A DNA stretch of 64,000 nucleotides from Bacillota bacterium. Lineage in GTDB: Bacteria > Bacillota > Clostridia > Acetivibrionales > DTU013. Position numbers and translations under genes: made by a program. The stretch's first letter is position 1. Each line of letters begins with the position of its first letter. The stretch covers positions 1 through 64,000 of the forward strand of contig JAEZCA010000057.1 in NCBI GenBank assembly GCA_023412665.1. The letters are read 5' to 3'. Under the pieces are notes generated by a model that was given only the letters and a program-made list of their open reading frames with translations, had not been told where the DNA came from and did no database searches. This document shows positions 7,522 to 16,315 of the stretch, in pieces.

Positions 7522-9054
7522 ATGGGTAACAGGATGATTTCATATGATCTTGGCACAGGCGGCAACAAAGCTTCTCTGTACGATCTGGAAGGCAACTGCC
7601 TGGCCTCGGTCTTTGTTCCATACGATACGATATATCCGCAGGCCGGCTGGCATGAACAGCAGCCGGAGGATTGGTGGAATGCTGTGGTTGAGAGCACGAG
7701 AAAGCTTTTGGCTAAGACAGGCGAGGACGGCAGGAATATCGAATGCCTGGCCATATCCGGACATAGTCTCGGAGCCGTGCCTGTGGACAGGAATGGAGCT
7801 CTGTTGAGGAACACGACCCCGATCTGGTCGGATACAAGGGCTCAGAAGGAAGCTGAGGAGTTCTTTACCAGGGTGGACGCCAACAAATGGTATATGAAGA
7901 CAGGAAATGGTTTTCCTGCAGCCTGCTATACCGTTTTCAAGATAATGTGGTATAAAAACAATGAATTTGAGATGTATCAGAATGCATACAAGATAATCGG
8001 AACTAAGGATTATATCAACCTCAGGCTGACAGGTGTCATAAAAACCGATTTTTCTTATGCATCAGGGACGGGTGTCTATGATCTGAGAAGAAATGCTTAT
8101 GATGATGGGTTTATTGAGGCCAGCGGCATCTCACCGGAAAAGCTGCCGGATATCGTACCATCGATAAGCGTACTTGGAACAATAACACCGGCTGCGGCGG
8201 CGGAAACTGGGCTGGGACCGGATGTCCGGGTGGTATGCGGTGGCGTGGACAATTCATGTATGGCCCTTGGAGCAAAAAATATTGAAGAGGGCAGGGTATA
8301 TACATCACTTGGTTCTTCCGCATGGATTGCAGTTTCATCGTCGGAGCCGGTGCTCGACATAAAAGCGAAGCCTTATGTTTTCACCCATGTCATTGACGGT
8401 ATGTACACCTCCGCCGTCAGTATATTTTCTGCGGGTACTTCCTTTACCTGGCTGAGGGATAATCTTTGTCCGGATCTAAAGGAAAATGAAGCCCGGGGCG
8501 GAGAAAACGCATACAAGATGATGGATATGCTCGCAGAACGTTCGCCTGCAGGGGCAAACAGGCTTATATTCAACCCAAGCCTGGCCGGAGGGACATCGCA
8601 GGATGCCAGTGTCAATCTGAGAGGCGCCTATATAGGACTGGATCTGAAGCATAACAGAGAGGATCTGATACGGGCATGTATGGAAGGGATTGCAATGAAC
8701 CTTCGGCTCAGACTGGATGTTCTAAAAATGCACTGTAGTCTCCACAATGAGATGCTGCTTGTCGGAGGAGGAAGTAAGAGTCCGCTGTACAGAAGGATAT
8801 TTGCTGATGTCTATAATATGGACATCGTGAAGACAAATATCGATCAGGATGCCGCAGCTCTCGGCGCGGTTGCCGTTGCGGCAGTGGGATGCGGGATTTG
8901 GAAGGATTTCAGCAGGATCGATGATATACACAAAACGGCCGAGACTCTGAAGCCTGACGCCGAAAACAACAGGACCTATGAAAAACTACTGAAGGTCTTT
9001 GATTTTGCAGCCGGCAGCCTCTCTGAAATATCTGACAAGCTGCATAAGCTTTAA
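7522..9054 (+). CDS. FGGY-family carbohydrate kinase (xylulokinase-like)
   Basis: 510 residues with the two ASKHA-fold halves of FGGY kinases. The phosphate-binding loop is YDLGTGGNKASLYD at the N-terminus. The sugar/aromatic region IYPQAGWHEQQPEDWW resembles xylulokinases, and the catalytic Asp is in CGGVDNSCMALGA (about residue 243). The C-terminal adenosine motif is LLVGGGSKSPLYRRIFADV. It presumably phosphorylates the sugar whose product the preceding aldolase cleaves. GTGAGGTGG supplies the ribosome binding site. Whether the substrate is xylulose or a related ketose or polyol cannot be read from the sequence. Confidence 0.85.
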   Translation: MGNRMISYDLGTGGNKASLYDLEGNCLASVFVPYDTIYPQAGWHEQQPEDWWNAVVESTRKLLAKTGEDGRNIECLAISGHSLGAVPVDRNGALLRNTTPIWSDTRAQKEAEEFFTRVDANKWYMKTGNGFPAACYTVFKIMWYKNNEFEMYQNAYKIIGTKDYINLRLTGVIKTDFSYASGTGVYDLRRNAYDDGFIEASGISPEKLPDIVPSISVLGTITPAAAAETGLGPDVRVVCGGVDNSCMALGAKNIEEGRVYTSLGSSAWIAVSSSEPVLDIKAKPYVFTHVIDGMYTSAVSIFSAGTSFTWLRDNLCPDLKENEARGGENAYKMMDMLAERSPAGANRLIFNPSLAGGTSQDASVNLRGAYIGLDLKHNREDLIRACMEGIAMNLRLRLDVLKMHCSLHNEMLLVGGGSKSPLYRRIFADVYNMDIVKTNIDQDAAALGAVAVAAVGCGIWKDFSRIDDIHKTAETLKPDAENNRTYEKLLKVFDFAAGSLSEISDKLHKL

Positions 9055-9109
9055 GAAGCAGGGGCAGGGGAGGCAATGGACGGGACATGAATTATGATGT
9101 ATAATTATA

Positions 9110-9128
9110 AATAAATGAGCTATTTATT
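9110..9128 (+). promoter_or_regulatory. Inverted repeat before the first GntR/UTRA gene (candidate operator)
   Basis: AATAAAT-GAGCT-ATTTATT lies just upstream of the ribosome binding site of the GntR gene at 9149. A very similar site, AACAAA-TGAGT-TTTGTT, sits before the second GntR/UTRA gene at 24110-24126. Both share an AAATGAG core, suggesting related autoregulatory operators. Confidence 0.45.
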
Positions 9129-9148
9129 GGTATAAGGGGTGGAAAAAT

Positions 9149-9889
9149 TTGCTGGATAAAACTCATCCGATTCCTTTGTATTATCAGGTCAAGGAAAGCC
9201 TGTTGGGAGAAATTCGCGTAAAGCAGTTCAAGGTTGGGGATCTGATACCGTCAGAAGCCGAACTTCAGGAAAAGTTCAAAGTGAGCCGCATAACTATACG
9301 CCGGGCTATTCAGGAGCTTGTACAGGAAGGGCACCTGTATACGCAGCAGGGTAAGGGAACTTTCGTCAGCAGACCTAAGGCCAGCCAGGAACTCAATCTC
9401 ATCTCCAGCTGGGCTGAAACTATGATTGCGGTGGGAATGCATCCGGAATCAAAAATAATTAGGTATTCAGAGGAGCCTGCACCTCTCAATGTAGCCAAGC
9501 TGCTGAACATACCGATCGGATCCATGGTTTACCGGCTGGAAAGGCTCCGTTATGCCGATAATGAACCAACATGCATTATGACTAATTATCTGGTCCCTGC
9601 GATCGTTCCTGGTTTTCTAGAAAGAGGCCTGAAGGGTGAATCTCTGTATGAGATGCTTGAAAAGAACTACGGCTTGGTGCTCAGCAGGGCGGAGGAGACG
9701 GTCGAAGCCAAGGCTGCCAAGGTGTCTGAAGCATCAATGCTCAATATAAAGAGAGGCTTCCCGCTGCTTTATGCCACAAGGGTAACGTATGATATAACCG
9801 ACCGTCCTGTGGAGGTTGTGATATCAATATCACGGGCTGACCGGTATTCCTATAAAATAAAGCTCACAGGCAGAATCAGAGCGGTATGA
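9149..9889 (+). CDS. GntR-family transcriptional regulator with UTRA domain (HutC subfamily)
   Basis: 246 residues. The winged helix covers about 1-75 (IPLYYQVKESLLGEIRVKQF, PSEAELQEKFKVSRITIRRA, QQGKGTFVS) and the UTRA effector domain about 90-240. UTRA regulators bind sugars, phosphosugars or similar metabolites. The TTG at 9149 is chosen because AAGGGGTGG lies 6 bases upstream and the protein then starts at the usual position. A palindrome at 9110-9128 suggests autoregulation. It lies 94 bases after the kinase gene and probably controls the deoC-kinase operon or the flanking dehydrogenase/epimerase operon. It is a paralogue of the regulator at 23337. Confidence 0.9.
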   Translation: MLDKTHPIPLYYQVKESLLGEIRVKQFKVGDLIPSEAELQEKFKVSRITIRRAIQELVQEGHLYTQQGKGTFVSRPKASQELNLISSWAETMIAVGMHPESKIIRYSEEPAPLNVAKLLNIPIGSMVYRLERLRYADNEPTCIMTNYLVPAIVPGFLERGLKGESLYEMLEKNYGLVLSRAEETVEAKAAKVSEASMLNIKRGFPLLYATRVTYDITDRPVEVVISISRADRYSYKIKLTGRIRAV

Positions 9890-9933
9890 TACTACTTTAA
9901 CAATAGCAGATGCAGTAAAATATGGAGGTTCTA

Positions 9934-10326
9934 ATGCATATAAAACGAATAGAGCATGCAGCAATAAACACAAGTAATATCAAAGCATCAGTTGAATTTT
10001 ACAGAGATATACTGGGTTTAAAACAGATGGAGACTATAGAGAACGGCGATAATACGATAACGTATTTTCTGCTGCCCGACGGTTCAAGACTGGAGCTATT
10101 TGACTATCATGGCGCAAACAGGGCGTATGAGAGGGGAGACAGCGATGCCGGCCTCAAGCATATTGCCTTTGAAGTGGAGGATGTGGAGGCTCATGAGAGA
10201 GAATTGAGGGAAAAGGGAGTCAACATCACACTGGCGGCTACAGAGCTGCATCATCTTGGTGCAAAAGTACTCCTTTTTACTGATCCTGACGGCGTGATAC
10301 TGGAGTTTTGTGAAAAAATTGTGTGA
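9934..10326 (+). CDS. VOC-superfamily (glyoxalase-like) metalloprotein
   Basis: 130 residues, the two-module beta-alpha-beta-beta-beta fold of vicinal oxygen chelate proteins. A metal ligand His lies in IEHAAINTS near residue 7. A Glu lies in SRLELFDY, a second His in GLKHIAFEVED, and the C-terminal Glu in DPDGVILEFCE. This four-ligand pattern fits glyoxalase I, methylmalonyl-CoA epimerase or a lyase. The ATG at 9934 is preferred over 9922 because GGAGG overlaps the latter. Co-location with sugar catabolism suggests handling of a 2-oxoaldehyde or epimerisation of an intermediate; this is inference. Confidence 0.8.
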   Translation: MHIKRIEHAAINTSNIKASVEFYRDILGLKQMETIENGDNTITYFLLPDGSRLELFDYHGANRAYERGDSDAGLKHIAFEVEDVEAHERELREKGVNITLAATELHHLGAKVLLFTDPDGVILEFCEKIV

Positions 10327-10356
10327 TTTGGCTGCCATAGTATACTCAAGGAATAA

Positions 10357-10396
10357 AGAAAGTGCCGATAAATTAATATCAGCACTTTCTTTTTTG
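10357..10396. terminator. Bidirectional terminator between the VOC gene and the dehydrogenase gene
   Basis: AGAAAGTGC (10357-10365) pairs perfectly with GCACTTTCT (10382-10390). T-runs flank it in both orientations. Confidence 0.85.
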
Positions 10397-10421
10397 CTAA
10401 AGCATTCAGTTATTCATTGAC

Positions 10422-11483
10422 TTATCTGAGCACCTTGCGCTCTTTTATGGATGGATCAACAAATACCTTTATCAGGTCTTTGTTGGTATGCAGTTCGTTA
10501 AGCGCCTGCTCCAACTCCTCAAGCGGAACGATCATCGAGAACATCACGCTTGGATCAACACGCTTGTATTTGAGCAATGTGAGCACATCGCCCCAGTCAT
10601 TGCCTATACCGGCACAGGAACCGCTGACTTTTTTCTCACCGAGAACAAATTCGTAAGGAGAGAAGCATGCTTTCTGATCAGGAGGGCATATACCAAAGGC
10701 TTCGACCTTTCCGCCTCTTCTGACCATATTGAAGGCCTGTTCATAGGTCTTGGGAGTACCGACAGCTTCCAGTACGTAATCAGCGCCTATTCCATTTGTA
10801 AGCCTCTTTACTTCTGCTACAGGATCCTCTGTTTTTGTTACATCGATAATGTAATCTGCTCCAAATTGTTTGGCCATGTTAAGTCTGGCTTCACTTGCTC
10901 CAATTACGATAACCGGCGCTGCTCCGCGCAGTTTGGCGAGCGCTCCGTGAAGAATTCCGAGACCGTCACCGATAATTACCACGCTTGAGGCAATTTTGAC
11001 GTCCATTCTCTTGGATGCCTGTATTACTGCTGTCAAAGGTTCAATAAATGCCGCTGACAGAGAGTCTACTTCATCAGGAATCAGGAAACAATTTCTCCAG
11101 GGTGCCTTTACATACTCTGCAAAAGCTCCGTCTGTATGGATTCCAAGCTGGGTAAAGGTCTCACAGAGGAGAGCGTCGCCTTTGCGGCAATAATAGCAGG
11201 TTCCGCAGGGCAGACATATGTCGACTGCTACTCTGTCACCTTTTTTCAGACCTTTGGCATTGCTGCCTACTTCTTCGACTACACCCCAGAATTCATGTCC
11301 TGATATCATAGGAAGAAATTCTGATGCGTACTCGCCCTTATATATTTTCCAGTCTGTACCGCATATGCCGCACATGGAAACCTTTATAAGTACTTCTTCT
11401 GAAGATATTTCAGGAATCGGCACCTGTTTGAGGACCATTTTGCCGGGCTCTTCTACGACCTGTGCTCTCATTGTTCTTGACAT
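10422..11483 (-). CDS. Zinc-dependent medium-chain dehydrogenase (polyol/sugar dehydrogenase type)
   Basis: 353 residues. The catalytic zinc site is present: Cys in CGICGTDWK (about residue 39) and GHEFWG (about 63-68). The structural-zinc loop C-x2-C-x2-C-x7-C reads CLPCGTCYYCRKGDALLC (about 93-110). The NAD(P) fold follows at IIGDGLGILHGALA, where the usual GxGxxG reads GDGLGI. These are hallmarks of sorbitol, threonine and L-iditol dehydrogenases. It lies 40 bases after the epimerase-like gene in a two-gene minus-strand operon with promoter at 12564-12592. It is predicted to oxidise a hydroxyl on a sugar, polyol or sugar acid; the exact substrate is unknown. Confidence 0.87.
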   Translation of the reverse strand: MSRTMRAQVVEEPGKMVLKQVPIPEISSEEVLIKVSMCGICGTDWKIYKGEYASEFLPMISGHEFWGVVEEVGSNAKGLKKGDRVAVDICLPCGTCYYCRKGDALLCETFTQLGIHTDGAFAEYVKAPWRNCFLIPDEVDSLSAAFIEPLTAVIQASKRMDVKIASSVVIIGDGLGILHGALAKLRGAAPVIVIGASEARLNMAKQFGADYIIDVTKTEDPVAEVKRLTNGIGADYVLEAVGTPKTYEQAFNMVRRGGKVEAFGICPPDQKACFSPYEFVLGEKKVSGSCAGIGNDWGDVLTLLKYKRVDPSVMFSMIVPLEELEQALNELHTNKDLIKVFVDPSIKERKVLR

Positions 11484-11523
11484 TGGCTATTACCTCCGTT
11501 ACTGAAATTTGTGATTGTATACC

Positions 11524-12501
11524 TTATTTACCCTGAAACAGCTTATCCTTGCGACCTTCATACGGAGCATTGATAAGGAGGGGTTTGAGGTAGGCAGCAG
11601 TTTTAACAACACCATCTGCACGGCTCATTGTCACATCTTCGTGCTCATAACTCATGACATAATTGTATCCAACCATTGAAAGCTCAGTGATGACCTTCTT
11701 CCACTGAACGCTTCCCCAGCCGGGTATCCTGAATCTGAAGGTACGGTCAAGCCTCTGCCAGTCGCCCTGCATAAGAATGCCGCCGACCTGGATATTATGC
11801 TCTACGATTTCTCCGTCCTTTGCGTGTACGTGGAATATTCTGTCGCCCAGCCTGTCGATGAAGTTTTCGACCTTAAGTCCGAGATATATAAGGTTGGCAG
11901 GGTCCAAGTTGAATCCGAGGCAGGGGTGGTTGTCAACATTTTTGATTGCTCTTTCTGCCGTATGGATATCATATATCAGATTGTTCGGATGGGGCTCGAT
12001 CGCGAATTTTACGCCGTATTCCTTGAATTTGTCCAGTATCGGAACGAAGCGTTCAACAAATTCCTTCTCCATATCGTCCCAGCCTTGTGCATAGGGGAAG
12101 GGGAAATATCTGCCGAAATTTGTTACACCGGTAAAGCCGTTGACTACAGGGACTTCTAGAGCGCTGGCTGCCTGTGCGGTCCTGAGCAGGCTCTCAGTCC
12201 CGAACTTTATTTTTTCTTCCTTTGTTCCTTTATAAATAGTGTCTGTGTCAACACTGTGTGGTCCGAGAATAAGGAGTGAATCTGCATGGTTGCTTAATGC
12301 AGAAATCGTCAGACCATAGCCTTCGACCATCGATTTGATTTTTTTTGCGTTGTCACCCTTGACTGCTTCCTTGGGGTCGAACTGGCCATTATCTTCATAA
12401 GCAGGTATTTCGAGTGCCTCATAACCATGTTCAGCTGCAAGCTTTGCCACTTCTTCAAGCGGCTTTTCCGTGTAATTTGCTGTGAAAAAACCGAGCTTCA
12501 T
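11524..12501 (-). CDS. Sugar phosphate isomerase/epimerase-like TIM barrel (AP-endonuclease 2 superfamily)
   Basis: 325 residues. The protein opens with KLGFFTANYTEKPLEEVAKLAAEHGYEALEI split over the first strand and helix, typical of xylose-isomerase-like barrels. Metal and active-site positions are visible: Glu and His in FAIEPHP, Asp in GFNLDPAN, His in IFHVHAKDGE, and Glu in MSYEHED. These match the 3-epimerase/dehydratase family (IolE, IolI, tagatose epimerases). The ATG at 12501 has a GGAGG 8 bases upstream; the ATG at 12516 overlaps that site and is rejected. It is the first gene of the operon with the zinc dehydrogenase. Epimerisation, isomerisation or dehydration of a keto-sugar is likely. 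Confidence 0.85.
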   Translation of the reverse strand: MKLGFFTANYTEKPLEEVAKLAAEHGYEALEIPAYEDNGQFDPKEAVKGDNAKKIKSMVEGYGLTISALSNHADSLLILGPHSVDTDTIYKGTKEEKIKFGTESLLRTAQAASALEVPVVNGFTGVTNFGRYFPFPYAQGWDDMEKEFVERFVPILDKFKEYGVKFAIEPHPNNLIYDIHTAERAIKNVDNHPCLGFNLDPANLIYLGLKVENFIDRLGDRIFHVHAKDGEIVEHNIQVGGILMQGDWQRLDRTFRFRIPGWGSVQWKKVITELSMVGYNYVMSYEHEDVTMSRADGVVKTAAYLKPLLINAPYEGRKDKLFQGK

Positions 12502-12563
12502 ATAATCTGCCTCCATTTCAATTTTTAATTATGTATTTAGCATTGCCTGAATATGCTATGTTT

Positions 12564-12592
12564 ATTTTAGCCCGAAAATGTTGCAAAGTCAA
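12564..12592 (-). promoter_or_regulatory. Minus-strand promoter of the epimerase-dehydrogenase operon
   Basis: Read on the minus strand: TTGACT, a 17-bp spacer, TAAAAT. The predicted start is about 55 bases before the ATG at 12501. Confidence 0.65.
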
Positions 12593-12687
12593 TTGATTAT
12601 ATTATAATTAATGATATAATGTGTGTAAATGTATGAAATTCTGAAATACTTGTAATTGATTTTTGAATATGATATAGTTATTATAAT

Positions 12688-12811
12688 GTTATAACGAGAT
12701 AATTAATATTTCTCAGCCAATAAGTTACGGGTATGCCTAGTTAAAACGCGCAGAGGTAAGAAAATTTTTCTACTAAGAGTAATTTGTAAGGCAAATTATC
12801 GATGCGTTATA
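12688..12811 (+). repeat. Palindromic intergenic repeat, copy R2 (long form, degenerate)
   Basis: The left module TTATAACGAGATAATT starts near 12688. The right part 12758-12811 reads AAGAAAATTTTTCTACTAAG, a TAATTTG...CAAATTA inner hairpin, then GATGCGTTATA. The inner part is nearly identical to the reverse complement of copy R7 at 59755-59854, so R2 and R7 are long variants of one family. It occupies most of the 402-bp gap between divergent operons, together with the promoter at 12564. Confidence 0.6.
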
Positions 12812-12903
12812 GCATGCCACATAACCAATGGCGGTACAGGTGTTTTAGGAATATTCCAAGCATTTATCGCAGTTCAGTATAACTAATTGAGGAGGCAATT
12901 CTA

Positions 12904-14145
12904 ATGGATTACAGGAAAACACTTCTTTCACCTATTAAAATAGGTACAAGGACAAGTCCAAATCGTTTCTTTATCCAGGCCATGGAATGCACGGATGCCG
13001 ACAAGGATGGAAATCCGTCGGAGCTTACTTACAAGCGCTACGAAAACTTGTTCCGTGGTGAGTCAGGCGTTATAACACTTGAGGCTATTTCGATAACAGA
13101 CAAGAGCAGATCAAGACAGGAACAGCTTTTGATCATGCCTAAAAATGAGAAAGCGCTGGCTAATTTTGTAAAGCGCATGAAGGAAATCAACCCCAATTCG
13201 CTGTTTATATTCCAGCTGACACATTCGGGCGAACTGAGCAATCCCAATTTTTCACGCCGCGTGACCGTAAAGCCGTTGCCTGGTCTTGGCGGAGAGCTGC
13301 TTACTGAAGAAGATGTCGACAAGATCGTGGACGATTTCGTCCTCGCAGCAAAAATGGTCCATAGTATAGGCGCAGATGGTATAGATATGAAGCTGTGTCA
13401 CGGCTACCTCGGTTCACAGATCCTCCGCCCGTATAACGACCGCAAGTGGAAATACGGCGGTGCATGGGAAAACAGGCGTCAGTTTGCATTTGACCTTTAT
13501 GAGAGGATCCAGAGGGAAGTAAATGACAAGAACTTCCTCATCGGATCGAAGATATCTGCATGGGAAGGCTTCCCCGGAGGCTTTGGAACAGCAGGTCCGG
13601 ATACGCCCGTAATCGATCTGACCGAGCCCATAGACCTTATAAAAGGACTTGAAGAAAGAGGCGCACAGTATTTTGTACAATCCGCCGGAAGCCCGTCTAT
13701 TACCGTCAGTCTTACACAGGCGGACAGGAGTTCTCCATACTTTGCATACCTGCATATGGGCTTTGCTAAGGCCTTCAGAGAGAACCTCAAGCCTGAAACC
13801 GTGGTAATCGGCTCCAACTATTCACCGTTCCGCGACGGAAAAAACAAGCTCTGTGCAGTAGCACCTGAAGACAGCTCACTTTTCACTTTTGGTGCAAACA
13901 ATATTGAAAAAGGCTATGTAGATATGATTGCGCTTGGACGTCAGTCCTTTGCTGATCCTTTGCTTCCGCTGAAGCTCAGAGAAGGCAGAGAAGATGAGAT
14001 CAAGTACTGTACATTGTGCGACAACTGTCTTGAACTGTTGATACAGCAGAGTCCTATAGGCTGCTGCACATATAACAAGTTCTATACTGATGTTCTGGTC
14101 AATACACGCAAGGAAAAGGGCAGACTGAAGCAGAGTCATACCTGA
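12904..14145 (+). CDS. Old Yellow Enzyme-type FMN oxidoreductase with C-terminal Cys motif
   Basis: 413 residues. An FMN-binding TIM barrel covers about 1-370: PNRFFIQAMECTDAD at the start, LTHSGE, a catalytic region DGIDMKLCHGYLGSQILRPY (the family has HGAHGYL...SP..N.R), and MIALGRQSFADPLLP at the phosphate site. A C-terminal cluster CTLCDNCLELL...GCC resembles the iron-sulfur ligands of 2,4-dienoyl-CoA or enoate reductases. It is shorter than those enzymes and lacks their FAD/NAD domain. The ATG follows GAGG. It is transcribed alone and ends at a hairpin. Possible roles are reduction of an enone or dehydrogenation of a sugar-derived intermediate; the substrate is unknown. Confidence 0.85.
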   Translation: MDYRKTLLSPIKIGTRTSPNRFFIQAMECTDADKDGNPSELTYKRYENLFRGESGVITLEAISITDKSRSRQEQLLIMPKNEKALANFVKRMKEINPNSLFIFQLTHSGELSNPNFSRRVTVKPLPGLGGELLTEEDVDKIVDDFVLAAKMVHSIGADGIDMKLCHGYLGSQILRPYNDRKWKYGGAWENRRQFAFDLYERIQREVNDKNFLIGSKISAWEGFPGGFGTAGPDTPVIDLTEPIDLIKGLEERGAQYFVQSAGSPSITVSLTQADRSSPYFAYLHMGFAKAFRENLKPETVVIGSNYSPFRDGKNKLCAVAPEDSSLFTFGANNIEKGYVDMIALGRQSFADPLLPLKLREGREDEIKYCTLCDNCLELLIQQSPIGCCTYNKFYTDVLVNTRKEKGRLKQSHT

Positions 14146-14202
14146 TGACCTTCGCTACAGCTTTAGAAAGTGCTAATCCCTTCTTTTAATATTATATAAA
14201 CG

Positions 14203-14241
14203 TACAAAGGAGCCTGGGCAGATGCCTGCGGCTCCTTTGTA
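14203..14241 (+). terminator. Hairpin after the Old Yellow Enzyme gene (likely terminator)
   Basis: A perfect 12-bp stem, TACAAAGGAGCC (14203-14214) with GGCTCCTTTGTA (14230-14241), but only a weak T-rich tail. The remainder of the 404-bp gap to 14550 holds degenerate GTTATA-type sequence and the next promoter. Confidence 0.6.
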
Positions 14242-14442
14242 TATCCTGGCCGGGATTATTGCTCCGTTTTCTGCATCTGGAGCGCAAATCGAAACCTGTC
14301 GCTTATAGAAGCTGGATATATCTATCACCACGTTATATCAAGTTATATAATGAGGATGGCTGACGAGTATTTATAACCATACTAAGACTATGTTGTAACA
14401 TTTGCGTATATGCCCGTATATGTTAAAATATATTTGAAAATG

Positions 14443-14490
14443 TTGATTTAGGCGAAGGTTTCTGTTATAATTTTTGTATTGCATACAAAA
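14443..14490 (+). promoter_or_regulatory. Promoter and palindromic operator of the pfkB-aldolase-deoR operon
   Basis: TTGATT (14443-14448), 17-bp spacer, TATAAT (14466-14471). Directly downstream is the perfect inverted repeat TTTTGTAT-TGC-ATACAAAA (14472-14490), which would cover the start site. The DeoR-type regulator encoded in the same operon is the obvious candidate repressor. Confidence 0.75.
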
Positions 14491-14549
14491 TAATCATCAG
14501 AAGCCTTTGATATGCTCGCGGCGGCTGGTGATAACCTGGAGGCGGCAAT

Positions 14550-15485
14550 ATGGTAGTTACGGTTACGATAAATCCTGCAATGGATTTGGTAATGGCATTA
14601 GATAAATTTCGCCTGAATGTAACAAATAGAGTGCAAAAAAAGTTCAGCTGCGTAGGGGGCAAGGGAACCCATGTATCGATAAACCTCAGCCTGATGGGGG
14701 TCAGAAGCAAAGCCACAGGCGTTGTAATGGGTGCTACAGGCGATGAGATACTCAAGCAGCTTGAACGATATGATATCGACCTGAGATTTATCAGACTGAG
14801 TAATGGCAATTCGAGGACAAACTATGTACTGACCGACAGCCAGGGAAATTGCACACTCATATCTGAAAAAGGCAAAATGATGGATCAGGCCATAATAGAC
14901 CAATTCATCGGCCATTATTCGGGACTGGTGGAAAGCGGAGATATGGTTGTCATTTCGGGTGATGCCTCAAATCAGAAGGACACCGGGCTGCAGGAGAAGC
15001 TCATGGATATAGCCGCGGCAAAAGGCGCGCGGTTTTGTCTGGATGCCAGCGGTATACATCTGGAGTCAGGCATAAGAAAAAGGCCGTTCCTGATAAAGCC
15101 CAATCTGGATGAACTCAGCAGTCTTTGCGGCAGGGAGCTGTGTACGGAAACTGAAATATTATCAGCGCTGAAAGAAGTAAACGATAGCGGTGCTGATAAT
15201 ATCATTGCATCCTGCGGCGGAGACGGCAGCTATGCTTTGCTGGACGGCAGGCTCTACAGGGTCTTTTCTCCGGAGGTGGAGGTCAAAAATACTGTCGGAT
15301 GCGGCGATGCGCTGCTCTCAGGCATCGTTGCCGGTAATGAGATGAAGCTGTCCACCGTTGAAATCCTGAAAAAAGCAACAGCAGCAGCGGCAGCAACAGC
15401 AATGAATGAAGCAACTGTCGGATTTGATCCGGCGGTTGCAGCAAAGCTCGAAGCAGAAGTCGTAGTAAAAGAATTAGCATTTTAA
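14550..15485 (+). CDS. PfkB-family sugar kinase (1-phosphofructokinase/tagatose-6-phosphate kinase type)
   Basis: 311 residues. It opens with VVTVTINPAMDLVMAL, the variant of the 1-phosphofructokinase branch (TxNPAxD). The substrate loop VGGKGTHVS is present, and the catalytic anion hole VGCGDALLSGIVAG has Asp near residue 252. These enzymes phosphorylate phosphosugars such as fructose-1-phosphate or tagatose-6-phosphate, giving bisphosphates for aldolases. The class II aldolase gene follows about 110 bases later, with DeoR next, suggesting a kinase-aldolase module. The leader contains the operator at 14472-14490. GGAGGCGG precedes the ATG. Confidence 0.87.
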   Translation: MVVTVTINPAMDLVMALDKFRLNVTNRVQKKFSCVGGKGTHVSINLSLMGVRSKATGVVMGATGDEILKQLERYDIDLRFIRLSNGNSRTNYVLTDSQGNCTLISEKGKMMDQAIIDQFIGHYSGLVESGDMVVISGDASNQKDTGLQEKLMDIAAAKGARFCLDASGIHLESGIRKRPFLIKPNLDELSSLCGRELCTETEILSALKEVNDSGADNIIASCGGDGSYALLDGRLYRVFSPEVEVKNTVGCGDALLSGIVAGNEMKLSTVEILKKATAAAAATAMNEATVGFDPAVAAKLEAEVVVKELAF

Positions 15486-15504
15486 ATAATTATATTAATA
15501 GCAA

Positions 15505-15576
15505 GGACAAGCCGCAGCATATTATGTGACCGTACAGGAGAATTGCTCTGAACAGCATTGGTAACCGGTCTTGTCC
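15505..15576 (+). repeat. Hairpin in the pfkB-aldolase intergenic leader
   Basis: GGACAAG (15505-15511) pairs with CTTGTCC (15570-15576), with further GCC/GGT pairing inside. No T-run follows, so it is more likely an mRNA-stabilising or processing hairpin than a terminator. Confidence 0.35.
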
Positions 15577-15592
15577 AACACAAGGAGGAAAT

Positions 15593-16195
15593 ATGTCTAT
15601 TAGTTATCTGGAGGAACGAAAAAAGCTTGCAAAAACAATGAAGCTGCTGTTTGACAGAAAGCTCACCAACGCAGCCGGCGGTAATGCCGCCATGCGTGTT
15701 GACGAAAACAGGATCATTGTCACACCGTCGATGATGTCAGAGCATAAGCACTGTGAATTAGGCCCTGAGGATATACTTGTGTGTGATTACGATCTGAATA
15801 TCCTTGAGGGCAATGGTGTGCTTTCCAGAGAATGCAAAATGCATGCGCTGCTTCTGAGAAATATTCCTGAGATAGGCGCTGTAATACATGCACATCCCGA
15901 ATATACAATGGTATATGTATCGGCAAGAAAGCCGATCCCATCGGTGACGGAAGCAACACAGAAAATGGGGGACTGCCTTCTTATCGAACAGGCAAAGGCC
16001 TATTCGCAGGATCTGGCAGATCACGTTTATGACTTCTTCAAGGATAAACGTGAAATCCTCAAGAAAAGCGGCCTGTGCGCCCTGCTGCCGCTCCATGGCA
16101 CGGTTGCTGTAGGCAAGCACCTTGAACAGGCTTTTAGCGTCGTAGAGCGTATAGAATGCGACGCAAAATGTAACATCTTCGGAAAACTTATATAA
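15593..16195 (+). CDS. Class II aldolase/adducin family protein (fuculose-phosphate aldolase-like)
   Basis: 200 residues, a one-domain zinc aldolase. Zinc ligands are HAHPE (about residues 102-106) and His in LPLHGTVAVG (about 166). The catalytic Glu is in SRECKMH (about 82). The N-terminal region NAAGGNAAMRVDENRIIVTPS binds the phosphate in FucA and AraD. It should cleave a ketose-1-phosphate (retro-aldol) to DHAP and an aldehyde, or act as an epimerase or decarboxylase as some relatives do. It lies in the pfkB-aldolase-deoR operon with an AAGGAGG ribosome binding site. Confidence 0.87.
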   Translation: MSISYLEERKKLAKTMKLLFDRKLTNAAGGNAAMRVDENRIIVTPSMMSEHKHCELGPEDILVCDYDLNILEGNGVLSRECKMHALLLRNIPEIGAVIHAHPEYTMVYVSARKPIPSVTEATQKMGDCLLIEQAKAYSQDLADHVYDFFKDKREILKKSGLCALLPLHGTVAVGKHLEQAFSVVERIECDAKCNIFGKLI

Positions 16196-16248
16196 TTACT
16201 GCCAGAATATGCTATAATTTAAGAAGATTTTGAACGCATTATGATTTA

Positions 16249-16265
16249 AACCGGACGGTCCGGTT
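16249..16265 (+). promoter_or_regulatory. Inverted repeat before deoR (operator or weak terminator)
   Basis: AACCGGA-CGG-TCCGGTT, a perfect 7-bp inverted repeat in the 120-bp gap before the DeoR gene. A TATAAT at 16213-16218 lies just upstream without a good -35 box. There is no T-run. Confidence 0.4.
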
Positions 16266-16315
16266 ATTCAGGATGCATTTCAAAGTCAAAAAGTAATTGA
16301 GCGGAGGCAGCACAA

